Of a DNA stretch of 64,000 nucleotides, positions 40,478 to 49,702 are shown piece by piece. Under the pieces are notes generated by a model. The model saw nothing but the letters and a program-made list of their open reading frames with translations. It was not told the DNA's origin and ran no database searches. The stretch comes from Halobaculum litoreum (GTDB lineage: Archaea > Halobacteriota > Halobacteria > Halobacteriales > Haloferacaceae): contig NZ_CP126156.1 in assembly GCF_030127125.1 (NCBI RefSeq), positions 992,001 through 1,056,000 of the forward strand, written 5' to 3'. Positions within the stretch are counted from its first letter, which is position 1. Every line of letters begins with the position of its first letter. The position numbers and the translations under genes were made by a program.

Positions 40478-42519
40478 CAGGCGACCACCACCCAGACGCC
40501 GAGCGCGACCGACAACAGGATCACGACGAACTTCATCCCGCTCACGAGGTCGGCGCTGCGGATGTAGCCCGCGATGACCCCCGACAGCACCGCCTGGATC
40601 GTGACGGCGTGGAAGAACAGCACCGAGAGGCGGTCGACGTTGACGCCGCCGGCGAAGCCGCCGGAGCCGAGCCCGCCCCCGCCGCCCCCGCCGGTGCTCC
40701 CGGCCTGTGCCGTGAGGCCGGCGAGCACGTCGAGGAACCGGAGCTTCAGGATCGCCATCACCGCCAGCAGGGTGAGGTACGTCATCAGGATGATCGCGAC
40801 CTGCATCCGCGAGCGGGACTTGCGCTCGCGGTCGATGTCGTCCTGGTTCTCCGACGCCTGCGCCGCGGTGGTCAGGACGTCGGTGATCTGGCTGGACGCC
40901 TGCTGGGCCTCCGAGATGAGCTTCACCGTCCGCGCGAGCCGCGGGATGTGGTACTTGTTGTTGAACTCGACGAGCGCCTCGCGCAGGCTCATCCCGTAGT
41001 TCACCTTCGCGTACATCACGTCGAACTCCTCGGCGAGTTTCCCGCTGGAGGTGTCCGCGGTCGTCCGGATCGACTCCAGCAGGGTCTGCCCGGTGTCGTT
41101 GGCCGAGGAGAGCTTGCGGAGGTTGTCCGAGAGCTTGTTCGTGATCCCCGAGCGGCGGATCTGGTGCCACTCGTAGAAGAACACCAGCGGCACGAGCGTC
41201 ACGTACGCCGGCATGTACACCCACACGAACGTCGACCACACGGGGTTGTCGACGAACCCCTGGAACGACAGCGGCGCGTCGCCCGCGGCGACCGCGAACC
41301 CGAGCAACACCAGCGACGCCGGCACCGTCAACACCAGCGTGAACATGGGGTTGTCCCGGAAGAACACGTGGGGCGCCTTCAGTAGCTCCCGGGTGCGGAA
41401 GTTCCCCTCGCGCGAACGGATGCGGTCGAACACCGAGAGGTCGCCCGTGAACACCTCGACGAGACCGAGGTGGCGCAGCCCGCCGCGCTGCGCCTCGGCG
41501 AAGTGGTCGTCGACGCCGCCGGGGTCGAGGTAGCCGTCGCCCGGCTCGTCGCGCTTCACCGTCGAGACGAGCACGAGGAACCCCACGCCGATGAGCGGCG
41601 TGAGCAGGTACACCGTCGCCGTCAACAGGAAGTCCTGCCCCTGCCCGAGCATCGACATGATGACGAGGATGATGATGAGCAGCAGCGGGAACAGCGACAG
41701 CGTCATGTACATCTCGCCGAACAGCTCCAGCGTCTCCAGCGTCAGCTCCTGCTGCTGTTTGGCGGTCCGGAGGTGCTTCTCCTTCTTGTCGTAGAGGAAC
41801 CGCTCCATGTCCCCGCCGGAGTTGATGATCGACAGCATGTCCGTGAGGAACTGCGCGAGGTCCTCGCTGGGCGTCTCGATCGCCTGCTGGCGGACGGCGT
41901 TCCGGTAGTCCGTCCCGAAGTAGCTCGTCTCCTGGACGATGCTCTGGAACTCCTTGGCGACCTCGCCGTACGTGTCGTCGGCCTTCGCCATCGCCTCGAG
42001 GATCTCCAGTTGGTTGAGGCCGCCCACCGAGAGGGCGTACATGAACGAGACGGCGTCCGCGAGGAGCATGTTGATCTCCCGTTTCCGGGCGTCGGCACGC
42101 TGGTACGGGATCGCCAGCAGCGTCCCGAAGCCCAGCCCGAAGCCGATGCTGCCGAACACCACGCCGCCGGAGACGACCGCCGCGGGGACGGTCAGCGACT
42201 CCAACAGCGCGGCGGTCTCGGCGGAGTCGACCGGGATGCCCAGCCCCACCGACTCGGCGGTCACCAGCCCGAGCGCGAACACGCCCCACCCGAGGAGCAT
42301 CCCGACGACCCACAGCACCACGCCGACGAGGACGCCCACGCCCATCGCCCGCGAGACGTAGAGCTCGACGGGCTGGTTCATCCGCGCGGCGGTCAGCTTC
42401 TCGTCGACGCCGCCCACGAAGTCGCCGTCCTCGTCGAAGACGCGCTGGAACAGGGGGTAGAAGGCGTCGGCGAACCCCTGTGTGCTCCCGAACCCGCCCG
42501 CGTCGGTGTCGAGGCTCAT
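40477..42519 (-). CDS. pilC: type IV pilus platform membrane protein (PilC/TadC-like)
   Basis: The 680-residue integral membrane protein contains two T2SF/TadC halves, each with membrane helices around cytoplasmic loops: helix pairs lie near residues 58-80, 110-135, 258-300, 400-420 and 440-460, and near 590-680. The first cytoplasmic loop has SVGGLNQLEILEAMAKADD and the second TADTSSGKLAEEFDVMYAKV. It anchors the assembly ATPase and pulls prepilins from the membrane. It starts 1 bp after the ATPase stop. A second homologue lies at 51620. Confidence 0.9.
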   Translation of the reverse strand: MSLDTDAGGFGSTQGFADAFYPLFQRVFDEDGDFVGGVDEKLTAARMNQPVELYVSRAMGVGVLVGVVLWVVGMLLGWGVFALGLVTAESVGLGIPVDSAETAALLESLTVPAAVVSGGVVFGSIGFGLGFGTLLAIPYQRADARKREINMLLADAVSFMYALSVGGLNQLEILEAMAKADDTYGEVAKEFQSIVQETSYFGTDYRNAVRQQAIETPSEDLAQFLTDMLSIINSGGDMERFLYDKKEKHLRTAKQQQELTLETLELFGEMYMTLSLFPLLLIIILVIMSMLGQGQDFLLTATVYLLTPLIGVGFLVLVSTVKRDEPGDGYLDPGGVDDHFAEAQRGGLRHLGLVEVFTGDLSVFDRIRSREGNFRTRELLKAPHVFFRDNPMFTLVLTVPASLVLLGFAVAAGDAPLSFQGFVDNPVWSTFVWVYMPAYVTLVPLVFFYEWHQIRRSGITNKLSDNLRKLSSANDTGQTLLESIRTTADTSSGKLAEEFDVMYAKVNYGMSLREALVEFNNKYHIPRLARTVKLISEAQQASSQITDVLTTAAQASENQDDIDRERKSRSRMQVAIILMTYLTLLAVMAILKLRFLDVLAGLTAQAGSTGGGGGGGLGSGGFAGGVNVDRLSVLFFHAVTIQAVLSGVIAGYIRSADLVSGMKFVVILLSVALGVWVVVA

Positions 42520-45500
42520 CTACTCCTCCTCCGTGTCCTCCGGGGACTCCACCTCGCCGAACCCCCAGTCGTCGATGCCCTCGGCCTCGCCGTCGCCCTC
42601 GGCGGCGTCCGCGGCCGGCCTGTCCCCCTCCTCCTCGTCCGGCTCGGGGTCGTCGTCGTCCCCGAGGCCGCCCAAGTCGACGGGCGGCTCGTCGTCCGGT
42701 CCGTCGGGGGGGTCGCCCCCGGTCGGGGCCGCGTCCTCGTCGAACTGGTCGACCGCGTCGAACGCCGCCGTCGAGTCGGGGTCGGTGTCGCCGTCGGGTT
42801 CGTACTCCCCGGCGGTCAGTCCGCCGGCCGTGTCCCCGTCCGCCCGGTCGGGGTCGCCCAACCCGCCGACGTCGTCGAGGTCGTCGATGTCGAGCGGCTC
42901 CGGGCCGACGCCGTCGAACGGTTCGGCTTCGGGGTCGTCGTCCCCGGCCCGGTCGTCGGGGGCATCGGTGTCGGCCTCGTCGTCGGCGTCCGCGGCGAGT
43001 TCCTCGCCGGCGCCCGGTTCGGCGGCGACGTCGGCCGCGGGTTCGAGCGCGCCCAGCGCCGCGGCCACGCTGTCGGGGCGGTCGCCGCGGTACTGTTCGA
43101 GGATCGACTCCGCCTCCGCGAGGATCCGCGTCGCCTCCGCGGCCTGCGCGTCGGAGGGGTCCGGCCGCGGGACCATCTCCTCTTTGTCAGGGTCGACGTC
43201 GATGAGGACCGACTCCATCTCGCGGAGGTCGTCGAGGCTGGCCTCCAGCCGTTCGTTGGCCATCAGCGCGAGGATCGTCTCGGGGTCGTTGATGAACGCC
43301 TGCAGCGTCGCCGCCACCTGCGTGTACGTGTTGAGCCCGCGGTCGATGAGGTACGCGATGACCGCGCGGCGCTTCAACAGCTCCTCGTTGAGCGTCTCGA
43401 CCCCCCACCCGCGGTCGAACATGATCTCCTGGAGCGTGTTCGAGTCGCCCATGTGGAGGAACTCGTCCGTCTCCGCCTGCCACTGGTACACGTCCTGAAC
43501 GTTGATCTCGTCGTTCTCGGCGTCGTAGTGGTTGATCTCGGTGAGCGACTTGTTGCGGCGGACCTTGCTCCCCTGCACCCGCGTCTGGGTCTGGATGGAG
43601 ACGAGGTCGAGCGCCGTGAACATCGTCTTCGAGACGTTGATCGGCTCGGTCGTGAACCGCTTGAGCACCTCCCCGACGTTGTCCGCGTGGAACGTCGTGT
43701 ACGTGGTGTGGCCCGTAGACATGACCTGGAAGAGGGTGCGACCCTCCTCGCCGCGGATCTCGCCCATCACGATGTAGTCGGGGCGCTGCCGGAGCGCGGC
43801 CTCCAGCAGGTCGAACTCGTCGACGTCGCCGCCGTCGTCCTCGGCGAACGACGGGCGCGTCACGGAGGCGATCCAGTTGCGCTGCGGCAACTCGACCTCG
43901 CGGGTGTCCTCGATGGAGACGATCTTCGAGTTCGACGGGATGAACAGCGACACCGCGTTCAGGCTGGTCGTCTTCCCGGACGCCGTGCCGCCCGCGAAGA
44001 TCAGCGACTTGTGGTTCTCGATGCACAGCCACAGGAACGCCATCTCGTCGAGCGAGAACGTCTTCCAGTTGATGAGGTCGATCGGCGTGAACGGGACGTC
44101 CTTGAACTGGCGGATCGTGTAGTTCGTCCCGTGGTCGGACACCTCCTTGCCGAGGGTGAGCTGGGCACGCGAGCCGTCCGGGAGGGTGGCGTCCACCTGC
44201 GGCCGGCGCTTGGAGATGCCCTTCCCGGAGCGCTGGGCGAGCTTCACGACGAAGTCGTCCAGCTCCTGCTCGCCGTGGTAGACGTTGGAGATGATCTGCT
44301 CGTAGTCGGAGTGGTAGACGAACACCGGCGAGTTGTAGCCGTCGACGGAGATGTCCTCCACGTTGATGTCGTGTTTCACGCCGTCGATGCGCTCGTAGCC
44401 GACGAAGTCGCGTTCGAGGTAGTACAGCGCCTTCATCACCGTGTACTCGGTGAGTGTGTCGGGGTCCTCCGCGATCACCGCCGGCTCGGGGCGCGCCGCG
44501 ATCCCCTCGATCTCGCCGTCGGTGTCGCGCGGCGTCACGCCGAGCGCGCGGATCAGACGGCCGGCGGCGCCCTCGTCGTCGACCTCGACGCCGAACAGGT
44601 CCGCGAGCCGGTCGCCGAGGCCGGGCCCCTCCTCGCGCTCGTACAGGTCGTAGCGGTCGAGGAGGTCGTACGTCTCCTCGCGGATCGTCCGCCGGCGGTG
44701 GTCGTCGTCCGCGGCGACCTCCCCCTCGTCGGCGTACTTGATCGCCGAGCGGAGCTTCCCCTCGAGGAACTCCACCAGGTCCGTCTCGATCCGGTTCTGG
44801 TACGGTTCGACGACGTAGTACTTCTTCTCGTTCTCCTTCGTCGAGTGGAACACGATGACGAACGAGTACGGCTCGTTCACCCAGTAGCGCTCCACCTCGC
44901 GGAAGTGGCGCTTCTTCGGCATCGGCACCGCCTTCTCGAGGTCGTAGCGGTTCGCGACGGTCGTCACGCCGGTCGCGTCGCTGAAGAACGCGTCCTCGTC
45001 GACGTCGTCGGCGACGTCGACGGTGCGCTCGTCGACCACCTCGTCGAGTTCGGGCGCCCGCTTCGCGAGGTGGCCGAGCGTCTCCTCGACGCGATTGCAG
45101 TCGAAGCCGAGCGCCTCGCTTTTGTCCTCGTCGGTGAACTCGAGCGGCTCGCCCTCCTCGTCGACCGGCGGGTTCCCCTCCTCGTCGAGGAAGTACTCCT
45201 CGCGGTAGTCGTCCCAGGTGTAGATGTCCTTCCAGACGGGGGTCTCGTCGTACGCGAGGAGCGGGTGGCGGTCGGCGATGTCCTCGCCGAGCGCGCCGGC
45301 CCAGCCGAACGTCGCCGGCACCGCCACCGGCGCCATGTCGAGCGCGTCGGCGGCGACGTCCGTGACGCCGAGCGACTCCAAGTCCTCGGCGGTCGCGGCG
45401 CGCACCTCGACACGGACGACCTCTTCGCCGTCTTCGTCCTCCTCGACGACCTCCGTCCGGAGGAGTTCGGCGAGTTCGTCGGCCGCCTCCTCGTGTCCGT

Positions 45501-45630
45501 GCTCGCGCAGGAAGTCGGGCCACGTGTACTCCCCGACGACGACCGCATCCCCCGCCTCCGCGTCCGCCTCCCGCCCGGGCGCCTCCTCGTACCCGGCGGT
45601 GGACGGCACGTCAGCGTCGTCGGTAGCCAT
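42520..45630 (-). CDS. pilB: type IV pilus assembly ATPase (PilB/TadA-like) with long acidic tail
   Basis: The 1036-residue ATPase powers pilus assembly. A long N-terminal domain (about 1-400) is specific to haloarchaeal PilB. The core holds FAGGTASGKTTSLNAV (Walker A, near residue 545), the Asp-box RGEEGRTLFQVMSTGHTT with Walker B IVMGEIR, and the His box TFHADN. The last 210 or so residues are strikingly acidic and low in complexity (DDEADTDAPDDRAGDDDPEA). The ATG is preceded by a TTTAA box at 29 nt, so the operon is likely leaderless and begins here. Confidence 0.93.
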   Translation of the reverse strand: MATDDADVPSTAGYEEAPGREADAEAGDAVVVGEYTWPDFLREHGHEEAADELAELLRTEVVEEDEDGEEVVRVEVRAATAEDLESLGVTDVAADALDMAPVAVPATFGWAGALGEDIADRHPLLAYDETPVWKDIYTWDDYREEYFLDEEGNPPVDEEGEPLEFTDEDKSEALGFDCNRVEETLGHLAKRAPELDEVVDERTVDVADDVDEDAFFSDATGVTTVANRYDLEKAVPMPKKRHFREVERYWVNEPYSFVIVFHSTKENEKKYYVVEPYQNRIETDLVEFLEGKLRSAIKYADEGEVAADDDHRRRTIREETYDLLDRYDLYEREEGPGLGDRLADLFGVEVDDEGAAGRLIRALGVTPRDTDGEIEGIAARPEPAVIAEDPDTLTEYTVMKALYYLERDFVGYERIDGVKHDINVEDISVDGYNSPVFVYHSDYEQIISNVYHGEQELDDFVVKLAQRSGKGISKRRPQVDATLPDGSRAQLTLGKEVSDHGTNYTIRQFKDVPFTPIDLINWKTFSLDEMAFLWLCIENHKSLIFAGGTASGKTTSLNAVSLFIPSNSKIVSIEDTREVELPQRNWIASVTRPSFAEDDGGDVDEFDLLEAALRQRPDYIVMGEIRGEEGRTLFQVMSTGHTTYTTFHADNVGEVLKRFTTEPINVSKTMFTALDLVSIQTQTRVQGSKVRRNKSLTEINHYDAENDEINVQDVYQWQAETDEFLHMGDSNTLQEIMFDRGWGVETLNEELLKRRAVIAYLIDRGLNTYTQVAATLQAFINDPETILALMANERLEASLDDLREMESVLIDVDPDKEEMVPRPDPSDAQAAEATRILAEAESILEQYRGDRPDSVAAALGALEPAADVAAEPGAGEELAADADDEADTDAPDDRAGDDDPEAEPFDGVGPEPLDIDDLDDVGGLGDPDRADGDTAGGLTAGEYEPDGDTDPDSTAAFDAVDQFDEDAAPTGGDPPDGPDDEPPVDLGGLGDDDDPEPDEEEGDRPAADAAEGDGEAEGIDDWGFGEVESPEDTEEE

Positions 45631-45655
45631 TGACTACTCTCAATCGGGCACCCAC

Positions 45656-45663
45656 GTTAAATG
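45656..45663 (-). promoter_or_regulatory. TATA box of the pilB-pilC operon
   Basis: CATTTAAC on the minus strand, centred 29 nt before ATG 45630; the only clear promoter for the seven-gene operon. Confidence 0.6.
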
Positions 45664-45797
45664 CTTGCCCTCCATATCACCTGTGAGAAAGTCCACCTGA
45701 CGGGCGCTTAAGGTGTCCGTACCACCGGATCCGCGACCGTCGTGTCGGAGTTTTGACCGGCTTCGGGAGTGTCGGAATCAACGCCGCGGAACGGGGA

Positions 45798-45870
45798 CGG
45801 GCGTGACGGGATTCGAACCCGCGATCTAGCGGTTAGGAACCGCTCGCCGTGTCCGCTTGGCCACACGCCC
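45798..45870 (-). tRNA. tRNA-Arg (anticodon CCT)
   Basis: A 73-nt tRNA with discriminator G. Acceptor GGGCGTG pairs with CACGCCC, anticodon stem AGCGG/CCGCT holds loop TTCCTAA with anticodon CCT, and the T arm is GCGGG-TTCGAAT-CCCGT. No intron and no encoded CCA are seen. Confidence 0.95.
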
Positions 45871-45936
45871 CTACCGGTCGGGGGGTCGGCGCGCACAAAA
45901 GGGGTCCGGGACGGCGGTGTGGGCGGCGGGCGTCGT

Positions 45937-46227
45937 TCAGTTCTTCTCGGCGTCGGCCTCGACCGTCTCCTCGGTGGTGTCGGTCGTGTCTGCGGCGTCG
46001 GTCGTGTCGGCGGCGAACTCGTCGTCCTCCTCCTCGCCGTCCTGCATCGCCTGCAGTTCGTCCTCGACCTCCTCGCGACCCTTCTTGAACTCGCCCATCG
46101 CCTGGCCCGTCGAACGGGCGAGCTTGGGGATCTTGTTCGCGCCGAACAGCAGCACGAGCACGAGCAGGATGATGAGCATCTCGGGACCGCCCGGGATGGC
46201 ACCGAACAGGGGTAGGGTGGTGAACAT
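45937..46227 (-). CDS. tatA: twin-arginine translocase subunit TatA
   Basis: The 96-residue protein has a single helix (EMLIILLVLVLLFGANKIPKL) followed by the amphipathic ARSTGQAMGEFKKGREEVEDEL typical of TatA/TatE. It oligomerises to form the channel for folded, Tat-targeted proteins, the main export route in haloarchaea. A repetitive acidic tail (TTDAADTTDTTEE) ends the protein. ATG 46227 is preferred because TTATA-like CTATAATT sits 30 nt before it. Confidence 0.93.
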   Translation of the reverse strand: MFTTLPLFGAIPGGPEMLIILLVLVLLFGANKIPKLARSTGQAMGEFKKGREEVEDELQAMQDGEEEDDEFAADTTDAADTTDTTEETVEADAEKN

Positions 46228-46252
46228 CTCTACTCCCGGCTTACCCGGTGGC

Positions 46253-46260
46253 AATTATAG
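46253..46260 (-). promoter_or_regulatory. TATA box of tatA
   Basis: CTATAATT on the minus strand, centred about 30 nt before ATG 46227. Confidence 0.55.
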
Positions 46261-46465
46261 GCTTTTTGGACTGAGCGGGATCGGGGATACAGCGCCTCAA
46301 CACACCGATTCCCGCGAGAGCAGCGCTCCGATGGTAGTCGTTTCGCCACGGTTCCGATCGAACGGGCCCCCGATACGGCCGTTCTCCGGCGGATTGGCTC
46401 CGTGCTGCGCCGGCGACGACGGCCGGGGGGCGGCGTGTCGCGCGTGGCGACCGGGGAGCCGAGCG

Positions 46466-46470
46466 TTTTT
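46466..46470 (+). promoter_or_regulatory. T-rich promoter box for the HD-domain gene
   Basis: TTTTT centred 28 nt before GTG 46496; supports this GTG over earlier in-frame codons. The rest of the 268-bp gap from tatA holds nothing I can recognise. Confidence 0.45.
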
Positions 46471-46495
46471 GCGACCGGCCGTCGTCGTCGGTGTC

Positions 46496-47356
46496 GTGAG
46501 CGAACAGGCCGACACCCACGAGCCGTCGACGGCGGAGGACACCACGGTCAGGCGGTACGACCCCGACGCGGACCACGCGTTCCCCGACGAGCGGGTGAAC
46601 GAGGTGCTCGACGCGATCGAGGCGGACACGGAGATCCGGACGTACCTCCGCGCACAGAACGTGAACGCCGTCACGCGCAAGGGGTACAACGACCACGGCG
46701 CCAAGCACATCGAGATCGTCCGCAACCGCGCGCTCCGGCTGTACGACCTCCTCAAGCGCGGCGGCGTCGAGTTCAACGGCGCGCGCGAGCAGGGGCTGTC
46801 GGAGGCCGACGAGCCGGTCGTCGTCGCGCTCGCCGCGACGCTCCACGACATCGGCCACGTCGTCCACCGCGACGAGCACGCGTACTACTCGATCCCGCTG
46901 GCAGCGGACGTGCTCGACCGCTTCCTCCGGCAGTTCGACTACTACGGCATCGAGGAGCGCGTCCGCGTGAAGGCGGAGGTCCTCCACGCGATCCTCTGTC
47001 ACCACACCGAGGAGACGCCCCTCACGCGCGAAGCCGGCGTCATCCGGGTCGCCGACGCGCTCGACATGGAGCGGGGCCGTTCGCGGATCCCGTACGAGAA
47101 GGGCGGACGGGGGATCAACACCCTCTCCTCGCGGGCGATCACCAACGTCGAGTTGAAGCCGGGCGGCGACGGCGGCGGCGACGGCGACGCGACGCCGGTG
47201 CTCGTCGAGATCGAGATGGTCAACGCTGCCGGCGTCTACCAGGTCGACAACCTCCTGAAGGCGAAACTGCGCGACTCGCTCATCGAGGACCTCGTCCGGA
47301 TCGTCGCGATCAACACCAAGGGCGACGACCAGCTCGTCGAGCGGATCGAGCTCTGA
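46496..47356 (+). CDS. HD-domain phosphohydrolase (third HD family member)
   Basis: The 286-residue protein has an HD core distinct from the two at 2219 and 4331: DHGAKHIEIVRNRALRLYDLL, LAATLHDIGHVVHRDEH and LHAILCHHTEETP, with the metal ligands H, HD and D (VADALDMERG). It is a COG-type HD hydrolase of unknown substrate, possibly cyclic dinucleotides or nucleotides. The N-terminal 30 residues are acidic and disordered. It starts with GTG 28 nt after a T-run. Confidence 0.88.
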   Translation: MSEQADTHEPSTAEDTTVRRYDPDADHAFPDERVNEVLDAIEADTEIRTYLRAQNVNAVTRKGYNDHGAKHIEIVRNRALRLYDLLKRGGVEFNGAREQGLSEADEPVVVALAATLHDIGHVVHRDEHAYYSIPLAADVLDRFLRQFDYYGIEERVRVKAEVLHAILCHHTEETPLTREAGVIRVADALDMERGRSRIPYEKGGRGINTLSSRAITNVELKPGGDGGGDGDATPVLVEIEMVNAAGVYQVDNLLKAKLRDSLIEDLVRIVAINTKGDDQLVERIEL

Positions 47357-47439
47357 GTCGGCACCGCCCCCCGCCCGCCTCGCGCCCGGCCACCCGCCGG
47401 GGCGTGTCAGTACACCCCGAAGCCGACCGGGATGACGGA

Positions 47440-47446
47440 TTTTAAG
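47440..47446 (+). promoter_or_regulatory. TATA-like box for MFS transporter
   Basis: TTTTAAG lies about 35 nt before GTG 47478, implying a short leader. Confidence 0.4.
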
Positions 47447-47477
47447 CGACGGTCCCCCGTTTCGATTCGTAACAGTA

Positions 47478-48782
47478 GTGCAACTCGGCAACTCCGTCGG
47501 ACTCCTGCGCGACAGGGAGTTCGCGGCGCTCGCGGGCACGGCGTTCGCGCGCAGTCAGGCGTACTCGACGCTGCTGATCGCGCTGGCGCTGTACGCCGAC
47601 CTGTTCGGCACGACCGGCACGGTCGAGGGGCTGTTCGGGACCGCCTTCGCCGTCGTCCAGTTGCTCATCGTCCTCCCGCTCGGTCGGCGGGTCGACACGG
47701 GCAACGCCAAACGCTGGCTGCTCGCGGGCCTCGCGGTCAACGTCGTCGTGTTCCTCGCGTTCATGCAGGTCGAGAGCGCGACCCACGTCGTCCTCGTCCG
47801 CGTGCTGCAGGGCGTCGGCGCCTCCATCCTCTGGATCACGGGGTCGACGGTCGTCGGCACGCTCGCGCCGGACGGCGAGAACGGCCGCTGGCTCGGCTCG
47901 TACAACCAGGTGGCCGCGTTCTCCAGCCTCGCGGGCGACCTCGTCGGCGGCTACCTCCTGTTCGCCGAGGGGTTCACCTTCACGTACCTCGTGCTCACGG
48001 CGGTCACCATCGGCGCGTTCGTCCTCGTCTTCCTCCACCTCCGGGACGACCCCGGCGGCGGCGCCGAGCGCGACGCCGGCGGCGGCGTGGCGACGCTGAA
48101 GGCGCTGCTCGAACTCCCGATGATCCGCGCGCTCGTCGTCTTCCGCCTCGCCTTCTCCGTCGGCAAGATGGCGGTGATCATCTTCCTGCCCATCCTCGCG
48201 GGCACGGAGTTCGGGCTGAACGCCTTCGCCATCGGGTGGATCCTCGCGGGCGGGAAGCTCACCAAGTCGCTCACGCAGGGGTACGTCGGCGACCTCTCCG
48301 ACCGCGTCGGCAACAAGGAGTACTTCGTCGTCGTCGGGGCGATGCTGTACGGGCTCGGCACCGCACTCATCCCGCTGAGCTACTACTTCGAGGGGACCGT
48401 CGCGCCGGTCACGTTCCGGGCGTTCGGCGGGCCGCAGGCGCTCGGCGGCGCGTTCTTCAGCCTGTTCGTCGCGTACATGGTGCTCGGCGTCGCCGACTCG
48501 ATCCGCCTGCCGGCGTCGATGTCGCTGTTCGTCGAGGAGGGGGAGCGCTACGACTCGGTCGCCTCCGCGATGAGCCTGCGCTCCATCTCGTGGAAGGTCG
48601 GGCAGGTGGCGGGACCGGTCGGCATCGGCGCCATCAAGGAGTACGTCTCGACGAGCGTCGCGTTCTACACGGCGGCCGGCTTCATCGTCGTCGCCTCGGG
48701 CGTCTTCTGGGTCGTGTTCCGCCGCGCGTCGGCGCGGGAAGCCGAACTCGCGGAGGTAGAACCGGACGTGGCCGACGACTGA
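47478..48782 (+). CDS. major facilitator superfamily transporter
   Basis: The 434-residue protein has about twelve hydrophobic helices in two halves with the MFS loop between helices 2 and 3 (LPLGRRVDTGNAKRW) and its echo later (GDLSDRVGNKEYF). Both C-terminal and central loops are acidic. It may export drugs or small metabolites; the substrate is not evident. It starts with GTG and follows the HD gene on the same strand at 121 bp, so it may have its own promoter. Confidence 0.88.
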   Translation: MQLGNSVGLLRDREFAALAGTAFARSQAYSTLLIALALYADLFGTTGTVEGLFGTAFAVVQLLIVLPLGRRVDTGNAKRWLLAGLAVNVVVFLAFMQVESATHVVLVRVLQGVGASILWITGSTVVGTLAPDGENGRWLGSYNQVAAFSSLAGDLVGGYLLFAEGFTFTYLVLTAVTIGAFVLVFLHLRDDPGGGAERDAGGGVATLKALLELPMIRALVVFRLAFSVGKMAVIIFLPILAGTEFGLNAFAIGWILAGGKLTKSLTQGYVGDLSDRVGNKEYFVVVGAMLYGLGTALIPLSYYFEGTVAPVTFRAFGGPQALGGAFFSLFVAYMVLGVADSIRLPASMSLFVEEGERYDSVASAMSLRSISWKVGQVAGPVGIGAIKEYVSTSVAFYTAAGFIVVASGVFWVVFRRASAREAELAEVEPDVADD

Positions 48783-48792
48783 TACCGGCCCG

Positions 48793-49335
48793 TCACGCAG
48801 AGCCGAACGAGGGCTCGTATCCCGCCTCTCGTGCCGCGACGATCAGACACTCGGCGATGTCGTCTTTCGCGTCGTTGTACGCCGACGGATCGTTCGGATG
48901 TGCGGCCGCCGCGTGCCGCTTGGCCGACTCGTACGCCCGCCGCGCGTGGTCGTGGTCCCGCAGGTAGTCGCGAAACGTCAGGACTCGTCTCAGCCGCTCG
49001 GACCCCGTCGGGTGGAAGTGGAGGTTGTACTGCTGTGGAAGGTCGGGGTCGTAGCGCTCGAACGCGAGCCAGTCTTCCCGACGAGCGTTGAATTCGTAGC
49101 CCAGCGACTCGAGCGCCGACCGCTGGCGCTCGGCCGTCTCCATGTCGGGGACTACCGGACAGATGTCCACGATGGGCTTGGCCGCGAGGCCTGGAACGCT
49201 CGTGCTCCCGATGTGCTCCACGGCGACGACGCCGTCGTCGAACGCGTCGACGAGTCGGTCCCGTTCGGCATCGAAGCGGTCCGCCCACGCGTCGCGATAC
49301 CCCCAGACCTCGATCGGCGTATGGTAGTCTGCCAC
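48793..49335 (-). CDS. GrpB/UPF0157 nucleotidyltransferase-fold protein
   Basis: The 180-residue protein matches GrpB: IEVWGYRDAWADRFDAER, VAVEHIGSTSVPGLAAKPIVDI (the nucleotidyltransferase-like core) and the NLHFHPTGSERLRR segment, followed by FRDYLRDHDHARRAYESAK. Members are linked to coenzyme A kinase-like fusions, but no activity is established. GTG 49335 is preferred over 49416 because the family begins at IEV. GC is visibly lower than neighbouring genes and it abuts a tRNA gene, hinting at transfer. Confidence 0.85.
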   Translation of the reverse strand: MADYHTPIEVWGYRDAWADRFDAERDRLVDAFDDGVVAVEHIGSTSVPGLAAKPIVDICPVVPDMETAERQRSALESLGYEFNARREDWLAFERYDPDLPQQYNLHFHPTGSERLRRVLTFRDYLRDHDHARRAYESAKRHAAAAHPNDPSAYNDAKDDIAECLIVAAREAGYEPSFGSA

Positions 49336-49529
49336 GGTCGGGAATGTCAAGGATACGATATGTGAGTTGTGATCGACGCTGGTGGGATACGCGGTGCACC
49401 GGAGTTCGCTCACCACCCCGTACGTGCCTACACTGAGCGCTGACGGACGCCGTTGGTTCGGGATGTTGACACCCGTTACTCACACCACCGAACGGTCCTA
49501 TCGATCGTCACGTACTGCGTCGAGAGAAG

Positions 49530-49601
49530 TGCGCCGGCCGGGATTTGAACCCGGGTCGATGGCTTGGAAGGCCATTGTCATACCAACTAGACCACCAGCG
49601 C
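49530..49601 (-). tRNA. tRNA-Gly (anticodon TCC)
   Basis: A 72-nt tRNA with discriminator A. Acceptor GCGCTGG pairs with CCGGCGC (one G-T), the anticodon stem ATGGC/GCCAT holds loop CTTCCAA with anticodon TCC, and the T arm is CCGGG-TTCAAAT-CCCGG. No intron or encoded CCA. Confidence 0.95.
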
Positions 49602-49702
49602 GCGGTATCGACATGTTCCGCTTCCGCGTGGAGGAATAAGGGGTTTACCGTTTCGGGCGGCGAGTCGTCGAGCCGGGACGCTCGCTCCGCTCGCGGCTCG
49701 CC

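Noticed and set aside
41470-45633. A 1387-residue open frame on plus opposite the pilB-pilC genes
   Set aside because: It is the high-GC mirror of the real genes on minus; its sequence is Arg/Val/Asp rich with no domain, and the minus frame has Walker motifs.
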